From contig NC_080577.1 of the NCBI RefSeq assembly GCF_029962835.1, positions 5,890,001 to 5,954,000 on the forward strand: a DNA stretch of 64,000 bases. The letters are read 5' to 3'. A program made the translations under genes and the position numbers. The stretch's first letter is position 1, and the number at the start of each line of letters is the position of its first letter. The notes under the pieces are model-generated. The model did no database searches. It had not been told where the DNA came from and was given only the letters and a program-made list of their open reading frames with translations. The stretch comes from Magnolia sinica (lineage: Eukaryota > Streptophyta > Magnoliopsida > Magnoliales > Magnoliaceae). Shown piece after piece: positions 47,621 to 56,100 of the stretch.

Positions 47621-47814
47621 GGGAGAAAGCTTGCTGATTGTTATTATTTTAATCCCTATGTATACACGTATATAAAAGAAATTACACATGAAAGGGCTAT
47701 CACCCAAAGGTAGAAACAATAGCTGTATTGATTGGAGAATCCTTGATTGTAGTTGGGAGAGCTAGACCTTGATTGGAAAATCCTTGATTGTAGTATTGAA
47801 GATACACTTTAATA
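47566..47814 (-). repeat. 5' LTR of the copia element
   Basis: 249 bp, colinear with 43269-43501. The length difference comes mainly from the (AG)n tract at about 47582-47618. The termini (TATTAAAG...TTTTATCT in element orientation) are not the usual TG...CA. Confidence 0.9.
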
Positions 47815-47819
47815 ATCTC

Positions 47820-48203
47820 ATGTTTTCATTTAATCTCATCTTGTAATATGTTTGCTTCACATCCATCTCGATAAACATCAATGACAGCCGCCGGAATCAG
47901 CCTGAATTAGCAGATAACTATCTAACATGTAACAGAGATATGGGATATCATTGGGTTTAGATAATGGGATAGGATGGGCCTTCCATCATGGCTGCATTGT
48001 GGCGCAATCTTTCCACTGTCGAATGGCACACATGTTAGAGATCTGGGTCATTCATCAGGTAGTAGACACTGAACATGTCCTGGGCTAAATAGTCACTGAT
48101 TTGACATGTCGAAATTGTGTAAGAGAAATGGGTGCCTGAAATGAATTGGATCCAAACCCATTCTTGAGACTTGGACCCTAGCCCAGTTAGAATGGAAGTG
48201 GTA
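47820..48203. other. Intergenic between the copia element and copy O
   Basis: No coding or repeat structure recognised. Confidence 0.5.
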
Positions 48204-48212
48204 CCATAGGAC

Positions 48213-49411
48213 TGGACACAGTTAGGTGAGGCGTGGGTAACAGCTCAGTGGATGAGGCCTTGACAATAGAGCTCACCTTGATGTATGTTGATGTAAAAAT
48301 TTAGTTCATCCTCATCGAGCTCCGAACACCTGCACAAGAGAGTAATAAAGGAGACCCCTGTCTAAAGTAGGGGACCCTCCGATGTCAAAGTTAGGCTAGG
48401 AATCTGGGTTTAATGGTACTACTAGAGGGGTTCTGGGTGAGAGATTTTGTGTATATGTCCCTATGAGTGGGCTCCTCATTTATAATGTTCATAAGAGTTG
48501 TGGCCCGTCATTATAGACCCAATCTCATCCATTAGGCGGGACGTGCATGACCGGAGATGCTGGTGATTACACTAAGTTCCTGCACCGGATGTTACTCCCT
48601 TTGTCTGTTATTGGACTTGATTTAGCTTTGCTAGTGAGTTGAGGACCGTCCAAGCTGTGTTCACTCCAACGGAGGATTGTCCGAGCCGAGCATACCATTG
48701 AGCTACCTAGGATGTCCTTGAGTCGGGCTCACCTGTCTCGAGCTTTGTGCTATGCCTCATCGGTTGGCTGAGTGTGACATATCCTATCTTGGCATGGACG
48801 GGGTGTGACAAGTAGATATTTCAGCTTGGGTGAAGATTTCTATCTAAACCGCTTGTCCGGCAGCTCCTTGACTCAATGGATCTCTCATCCTTCGGCAAGC
48901 TACTATCGAATGGAAGCTCGGTGTTTTGTATTGTTCGGGACTTCTTATGGGATCGGATATCATCTGTATTTTACTTCCACAATGGTAATATTGCCGAGCG
49001 GAGCTATAGTGGTCAGACTACATTTCTCGTAACAGTATATATTGTAAATCTCAGGTGGACAACATAGCTGGGATTGAATTCCCACCATTAAAAACTTCTT
49101 ACGGGCATCAAGCTGATCCTTTCGTTTTCCTTACAACCTGGCCTGTCTGGCTTTATCAACAGATTGGATGGCAAATAAATATTACAGTGAGCCTTTGGGA
49201 AGTTTTTAATGGTGGGTATTCAATCACTATTATTTTCTTATAGTGTGGTCCACCTGAGATTTCAATCTGCCTCATTTTTTGGGACCATGTCTTAAAATGA
49301 GCTGGAAAATGGATGGACGGCGTAGATATACAACACATTACATCAAGGTGGGCCTCTCACGGTCAGGGCCTCACCCACTAAGCTGTTACCCTGTCTCACC
49401 TACTCCGCGCT
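48213..49411. mobile_element. MULE-like palindromic element, copy O, split by an LTR
   Basis: Exact 9-bp target duplications CCATAGGAC lie at 48204-48212 and 49412-49420. Left end TGGACACAGTTAGGTGAG; right end CTCACCTACTCCGCGCT, inverted. The inverted arms extend inward for about 75 bp (GGTAACAGCTCAGTGGATGA against its mirror at 49355-49390). Removing the nested LTR leaves about 450 bp, the usual size for the family. Confidence 0.9.
48286..49034 (-). mobile_element. Solo LTR, Ty3/gypsy-like (fossil), copy 3, nested in copy O
   Basis: 749 bp from TGTTGATGTAAAAATTTAG to TTTCTCGTAACA on the plus strand; orientation is leftward. The 3' part (AAAGGAGACCCCTGTCTAA, CTCCGATGTCAAAGTTAGG) matches the LTRs at 14946 and 19678. 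It interrupts the left arm of copy O. A clean 5-bp target duplication was not seen. Confidence 0.75.
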
Positions 49412-49654
49412 CCATAGGACCCAACACGTACACGTACCTGACCGTTGACAGCCCCCATTTACTGCGAGACCGTATCATATGCAATACTTGTCCGCGTGCG
49501 GTACAAGTTCCACATGGGGAACTGCGTTGGGCACGTATAGCATCTTCTCCCTCCATCAGTTGAGCCTTTTTATTTTTACTGTACAACTGATCAGCGGATT
49601 CTATGGTACGTCCCACAAACTCAGTATAACGAGAGCGGATTGCGCACGGAGAGT

Positions 49655-50140
49655 GTACTGACTATAGTCTGTGAGGGTCACAGGTGATGCATGTATCTTA
49701 TCCACGCCGTCCATTCATTTTACCAGTTCTTTTTATGGCATGAGACCAAAATCGTTGTATATCCAAAGCTCAAGTGGACCTCACCACCGGAAATAGTAGG
49801 GATAATGACATCCGCCATTGTAACCTTACAAGGACCTAAAGTGATGTTTACTTTTCATTCTATCTGTTCATAAAGTCACATGGACATGGATGAAATGAAA
49901 ACACAAATATCATCTTGATAATAAAAAAACATAAAAACTTATGCAAGCCCAAGAAGTCTTCAACTGCAGAATTTCAATTCCCACTGCTTCCCGTGATGTG
50001 GTACGCTTGAGCTCTGGATATAGTTCAATTTTGTACTCATGCCCTAGAATGAGCTGGAATAACGGATGGACCGCGTGGATAAGGCACATACATGATGGTG
50101 GGTCCTGTAGACTTTACTCTGTAAGCTATAGTGTATTGAG
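49655..50140. mobile_element. MULE-like palindromic element, copy P
   Basis: The arms carry CTGACTATAGTCTGTGAGGG on the left and, inverted, TTACTCTGTAAGCTATAGTG on the right. The core has ATCCACGCCGTCCATTCATT, AAGTGGACCTCACCACCGG and CCTAGAATGAGCTGGAATAA. Exact ends were not fixed. Confidence 0.7.
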
Positions 50141-50193
50141 TTTCTCATGACGCAATCAGCTCTCCGGTATAACATAGTGGCCGTTCGTAAGTG

Positions 50194-50814
50194 GATTAGC
50201 TGGTGTACCACACGCTAGCGATATAGCTGATGTATTTACATCAGCAAGATCTGTGGGTCTCATTACGAGGTATGTGTTATATCCAAACGGTCCATCAATT
50301 TGGTGGCGAGCTCCTCGTGAGGCTTGATACGAAAAATAAGACAGATCTAAAGATCAGTTGGACAACACTATAAAAAGCAGGGGGATCTCAACGTCTACCA
50401 TTGAAACCCTTTCTGGGGTTACAGAAGTTTTATATCAATGTGATATTTGTTTTTACTATCCATCCACGTCTTTGTGACCTTATGAATAGATTGTATGTAA
50501 AATAAACGTTAGGGTGGGACTTATGAATGTTTTAACGGTGAAAATCATTATCCCGCTGCTATTTGTGATGTGGTCCAGTAGACCTTTGGATATGATTCAT
50601 TTTTTGGCTCATGCACTAAAATGATCTCGAAAACTGGATGAACGGTGTGAATATAATAAGTACATAATTTTGGGGCCATGCAACTTTGATCTCCTTTGAA
50701 CCGTCCTTTCGTACAACTCGAAGCTCGAGGAGCGTCTGCGCTCGTCTTCTCAGGACACGTCCAAAAACCAGCTATATAGCTGGTGTGTGGTACACCGGCC
50801 AATCCGCGTCCGTA
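50194..50814. mobile_element. MULE-like palindromic element, copy Q
   Basis: Ends AAGTGGATTAGCTGGTGTAC (left) and GTGGTACACCGGCCAATCC then GCGTCC (right, inverted), as in copies N and U. It shares with N and U the distal segment GCTCGAGGAGCGTC..CTCGTCTTC. No convincing target duplication was found. Confidence 0.75.
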
Positions 50815-51112
50815 TCTTGTGTATCGGGCTGATTGTGGTCGCAGGGCCCACCTGATGTCCGGAGTGTCTATCATACATAACACGGTGGGGCCGCGGTTGT
50901 TCGCGCTGTACAGGGAAACAGCGATACCTACCCCTTCTCGGAATTCTCCACAGCCAAACCTACCTCCTCTCGTTATCCTCCACAAAGCTGTGAGGAGCGG
51001 AACATGTTGTTCGTGTGACATCCACTCCGTCCATATGTGCGCCCGCGGAATTCCGGGTTACATGGGAGCCCTGTAACACGCGTTACTCGGAAGTCGTGTC
51101 TGACAGTATAAC
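50815..51112. other. Short repeat fragment between copies Q and S
   Basis: Phrases GCAGGGCCCACCTGATGTCC and CACGGTGGGGCCGCGG form a small inverted pair (about 50840-50895). It is probably a decayed element. No gene. Confidence 0.4.
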
Positions 51113-51121
51113 AAACAAAAC

Positions 51122-51680
51122 GGGCGCGGAGTGAGTACTAACGCACCAGGGATAGCGAGCCAGATACGGACGATCCTATCAGGGGCTTTGTGGGTCTCAC
51201 CGTGATTTATATGTTTTATCCACGCCGTCCATATAATTTGAAAGATTATTTTGGGTCAAATATATAATTAGAAAAAAGGCAGATAGGACTCAAGTAGACC
51301 ACACCATAAGAAGCGGTGGGGGGTTAAATTCTTACCATTGAAAACTTCTCAGGGGCATAGAAGTTTTGAATTAAGATGATATTAATGTTTTACCTCCATA
51401 CAAGCTTACGTGACCTTTTGAACAGGTTGGATGGAAATTAAACATCATGGTGGGCCCTATGAAGTTTTCAACGGTAAAAATTCAACCCGCACCGCTCCCT
51501 TTGGTGCGGTCCACTTGACTCATCAATCTGCATCGGTTTTGGGCTCATGCTCTAAAATTATCTTTCACAATGGATGAATGGCGCGAATAAAACATATATA
51601 TCATGATGATCCTCACAGCTTCCCTCACAAGATCGTCACTCTCCAGCTAGGTCCTGTGCGATGGTGCCTAGTCCGCGCAC
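51122..51680. mobile_element. MULE-like palindromic element, copy S
   Basis: 559 bp with ends GGGCGCGGAGTGAGTACT and, inverted, TAGTCCGCGCAC. Exact 9-bp target duplications AAACAAAAC lie at 51113-51121 and 51681-51689. The core is of the family (CCACGCCGTCCATATAATTT, GGTTGGATGGAAATTAAACA, TTGGTGCGGTCCACTTGAC), but the outer ends differ from all other copies. Confidence 0.85.
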
Positions 51681-51743
51681 AAACAAAACAAAACTAGCGA
51701 CGCAGCACCAGCACTAACTGACAAAGGCAAGGCAAAGCACAGG

Positions 51744-52243
51744 GAGCGCGACTTGGTTGCGGCTCCGGAGAAGTGGGTGCGACACTGATCGTAGGGCTTA
51801 CCTTGATGCATGCATTGACTATCCATGCCGTCCATATTGTTTTCCGTCTTATTTTAGGGCGTGACCCTGAAAAAGAAGGTGATAAAAATTTCAGGTGAAC
51901 CACACCACATGAAACAGAGGTCGTATTCCCATGGTCCACTGTAATGTATTTTGACCATCCAATCTCTTGATAAGGTCAAATGGAGTGGAAAAAAGTTTTA
52001 AAAAGAAAATAGAAATATCAGTTTGATCTAAAACTTGTGGCCCACAAAAGGTTTTTAATGGTCAATTAACATCATTTCCTGTTACATAGTCCACCTGAAA
52101 TTCATATCTAACCTATTTTTTACACCGCACTATAAAATAAGCTGGAAAAGCAGATGGACGGCGTGGATATAAAATGCATGTATTGAGGTGGGCCCTAAGT
52201 CGCACTCACATTGCTGGTTCTGGGACGCAGCCGAGTTGCGCTC
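51744..52243. mobile_element. MULE-like palindromic element, copy T
   Basis: 500 bp with ends GAGCGCGACTTGGTTGCGGC and, inverted, GCAGCCGAGTTGCGCTC. Flanks AAGCACAGG (51735-51743) and AAGCACCCG (52244-52252) are a 9-bp duplication with two changes. The core has CATGCCGTCCATATTG, AGGTGAACCACACCACATG and GATGGACGGCGTGGATATAA. Confidence 0.8.
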
Positions 52244-52282
52244 AAGCACCCGACGCGGACTGACTGCAAAGTCGTACGCAGT

Positions 52283-52895
52283 GGAAGCGGATTGGCTGGT
52301 GTACTTAACGCCAGCTATATAGTTGCTGTATCGAAGTCAGCAAATTCTATGGATCAGATCATGAATTATATGTTATATCCAAACCGTCCATCCATTTGAT
52401 GAGATAGTTTTAAGGCTTGAGACGAAAAATAAGATGGATCTAACTATCAAGTGGACCACACTGCAAAAAGCAGCAGGGATTAAACGTCTACCATTGAAAT
52501 TCTTTTTCGGGTCACATAAGTTTTGGATAAATATGAAATTTGTTTTTCCTCATCATTCAGGTCTTGTTGACCTAATGAACAGATTAGATGGAAAATGAAC
52601 TTTATGGTGGGCCTTACGAATTATTTAACGGTAAAAATTATTACCTCCGCTTCTATTTGGTGTGGTCAAGATGATCTTTGGATATGATTGGTTTTTTGGA
52701 TAATGCTCTAAAATGATCTCTAAAAATAAATGAACAGTGTAGATATAATAAATACATCACTGTGGGGCCACGTAACTTTGATCTCCTTTAATCGTTCGTA
52801 CAACTCAGAGCTCGAGGAGCGTCAGTGCTCGTCTTCGCGACACGTACCTACAGCAGCTGTATTGCTGGTTTAGGTACACCAGCCAATCCGCTTCC
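52283..52895. mobile_element. MULE-like palindromic element, copy U
   Basis: 613 bp with ends GGAAGCGGATTGGCTGGTGT and, inverted, ACACCAGCCAATCCGCTTCC. The 9-bp flanks GTACGCAGT (52274-52282) and GTACGCATT (52896-52904) differ at one base. It is the least decayed inverted end pair of this subtype in the window. Confidence 0.88.
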
Positions 52896-52904
52896 GTACG
52901 CATT

Positions 52905-53095
52905 AATCTCCTGCGATGGGCGTCTCTGATGTATGTGAGAAACCTACAGTCCGTCTCATTTTAGTACATGAGACTAAAACTGGGGTAGATCCAAAACTCA
53001 AATATGCCACACGATAATAAAGAGCGGGGATTGAATGTCCACCGTTGAAACATTCGTAAGGCACGGAAGTGTTGTCTCAGGCTAAGCTGTTTTTT
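52905..53095. mobile_element. MULE-like element, left-half fragment, at the promoter of TAT gene 2
   Basis: Family phrases TCTGATGTATGTGAGAAACC, CAGTCCGTCTCATTTTAGTA and GAATGTCCACCGTTGAAACA run up to about 50 bp before the ATG at 53144 and then stop. The mirror half is absent. Confidence 0.7.
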
Positions 53096-53143
53096 TTAAA
53101 TCCACTAGTCACTAGAGAGAGAGAGTGCGAGCGAGAGAGAGAG

Positions 53144-56100
53144 ATGGAGGACGAAGGAGTTGCAGAGAAGCGGTGGAATTTCAAGCCCAACGGTGTGCTG
53201 GCGCACGCAGCGAAGCTCCCCATTAAAGGAACGATGCAGGCGATCATGAGGAATCTGGACGGTGGAGATACGAGGTCCACCATCGCTCTTTGCCAAGGGG
53301 ATCCTCCCGTCTCCCCTTGCTTCCGTACCACTCCCATTGCGGTAGATGCTGTCGTCTCCGCCCTCCGTTCCTCTGAGTACAACGGCTATGCTCCGATTGC
53401 GGGCATTCTTCCCGCTAGAAGGTAACCGAAAAACAAATAATAACCCAACATTTTGGATTTTTCATAAAGTTTTGATTTCAGTTTTCGTTCCATCTACAGT
53501 TAGTTAGTGGGGAAGTATATGAATGTAAGAAGCAAAACAAAAATAAAAATAAGGTGTAAATGTATTAATAACAAATGTAAAGTGATGGGACCGGAGGATG
53601 ATTGAGGCTTGCTCTTTTGCTCCATTTTCTCTTGAACCAGCTGCCATGTAGTCTGCTCTCTATGCGCCGGAGATGTAGTCTGAATTCCTTACCTGGTGTG
53701 AAAACCCAGACGCACAGTCTGAATTCCTACATAAGACAGTGGCCCTACATAGCATAAACACACCACAAGCAAGAGAAAAATGAAGAAATACCCAAAATGC
53801 ATAGAAATATTAAGAAATACGGTAAAAATAGAAAAAAAATAAAAACACCAAGAAACGCCCAAAAACATAAACAAATATTTAGACACACCAGTAAAAACAT
53901 CAAGACACTCCAAAATATATATAAACACCCAAAAACACTTAAAAATACATAAAGAAATATTGGAAAAGAAAAAAAAAACCAGAAACACCTAAAAATATAT
54001 CCGCAGACACCCAAAACACCAAGAAATAACAAGAATAACCCAAAAACATAAAGAAATACTTAGAAATATAAAGAAATGCTTTTTAAAAAAAAAAAAACAC
54101 CCATAAGCACCGATAAACTTAAAAATACTAAGAAACATCCAAAAAATAATAAAAATCACTTAAATACTTCGGAGTATCCAAAAACATTATAAAACATTCG
54201 GAAACACCGTGGAACACCTGGAACATATAGAAATACTTAAAAAAAGTATCTAGAAATACGAAGAAACATCCAAAAACACCAAAGAAAAAAAAAAGCCTAT
54301 AAACACTAAGGGGGTTATTTGTTTTTTCAATTATCATGTAAATACCAAAAATTGATAATGATTATTTATTTTTGTAATTATAAGCACCTTTCCCAATGTG
54401 ACAATGACAGCAACTACTCACATTTCTATACTCGAGGCAGAACAAAAACAGGTGGGGCCACCATAATGTTATGTGACTAATCCATGTCGTCCATCCTTTC
54501 CCTAAGCTCCTTTTAGGGCACGAACTGAAAAATGAGACAAATTCAACGCTCAAGTAGACCACATTAGAGGAAATAGTGGGATTTGAATGCCTACCATTAG
54601 AAACTTCTCAGCGGCCTTAGAAGTTTTGGATAATGCTCGGATAATGTTGATATTTATGTTTTCCCATTATCGGTTTCTATTATTTTATGAATATGCATGT
54701 TAGATGATAAACAAACATTAATATGGACCTGAAGGAGGAAACAACTTTCAACGGCGAACGTTTTTTCATCATTGTTTCCTGTGGTGTATGAGCTTCAGAT
54801 TTACCTCAAGTTTTGGCTCATGCCGTAAAATGCTCTTGTAAAATGGGAGGATGATGTGGATCACATACAGTATAGGGGGGCCCACAAATTTAAGTCAACC
54901 TTATAGTGATCTACTTTGGAGGTAGAACTCTTCACTGATTTTCGACAGACATATGGAAGGTAATAATACGTTATTTTCTTTTAGTTTTAGGGAATTTTAA
55001 AATAAAATAACCCTTAAGGGACACTAAGAAACATGAAGAAACACTCAAAAACACCAAAAAATGTTGCGAAACATATAAAAATATCAAAACAACAAGAAAC
55101 ACCTAAAAACAATCAAAACACCATGAAATAGGAAAAATCCAAGAAAATCTGAAGAACGCCAAGGGTCTATTTAGACCGAAAATCAATAATTTGATTAAAC
55201 AGGTTTTAAAGGCCTGTTTGGATTGATCTCAAATATCAATGGTCAAATTGGATAGATATTTAAATTCAAGTGCTCATTTAGACAAATGCTAAAGATCAAT
55301 GGTCAGATTGGACAAATCTTAGATTAACAGTCTAATTGGACCAATTTTGAATATCAATGGCCAAATTGGATAGATCGCAAAGGGTAATAGTTAATTGGAC
55401 CAATCTTGAAGACAAATAGTCTTGTTAGACCAATCTCAAAAATCAACAATCATATTAAACAGATCGCAAAGAGATATAGCCTAATCGGTCCCATATTATG
55501 TTGTCAGACTTTTAAATGTCTTCAATGTTTGGGGCTGCTAGACCAGTCGAGAGGCTATCTTGACTAGTCGAGAGTCTAGTCGACCGGTCGAGCATCACTC
55601 GACTCAAAGTTCAACGCGCTACTTATTTGGGTGTCCAGGGCACTCGACCGATCGAGGGGATGGCTCGACCAATCAAGGGGGTCCCTCGACCAGTAGAGAC
55701 CTCGCCTCAACTAGTCGAGGTTATACAGATTCTTGCACGGATTTGGTGCGAACCGCATAAATTTGAGGCGGTTTCGCAAGGGTACGAAAGAGAAGTTGCC
55801 TAAACTATAAATAGAGGTCTCTAAGGCTATTCTAAAGAATTCTAAGGCTTTCTAAAGGTATTCTAAAGGATTATAAGATTATCAAAGGGTGTAGTAAGGG
55901 TGAGATTCTAGGTTGTTTGAAACGAGTAAGCCCTCTCTCTTTATAATTGATGCTTTCATAGTGGATTTCTATCGCTTCGTGCCTTGGTTTTTTCCCGCAA
56001 GGGTTTTCCACATTAAATCTATGTGTTCCCTGATATACTTGGTGCCATTGGATTGTTATCTTAGATTTACATCTGTATGATTCCACGTGCCAAAATCCCA

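Larger units (their letters stand above)
43269..47814 (-). mobile_element. Ty1/copia LTR retrotransposon (fossil, broken)
   Basis: 4546 bp, read on the minus strand. LTRs lie at both ends, with a 5-bp target duplication ATCTC (43264-43268 and 47815-47819). Parts in copia order are gag-like remains (about 46.4-47.5 kb), GAG-pre-integrase and integrase (about 45.0-46.0 kb), reverse transcriptase (about 44.3-45.0 kb) and RNase H (about 43.5-44.3 kb). The coding region is broken in roughly half a dozen places. The LTRs differ by about 11 substitutions over some 195 comparable bases (about 5-6 percent, counted by eye). That suggests an insertion a few to perhaps ten million years ago, depending on the rate used. 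Confidence 0.92.

Noticed and set aside
50548-51021. A 157-codon minus-strand frame.
   Set aside because: It runs across MULE-like copy Q and the following repeat fragment; family arms keep frames open by chance.
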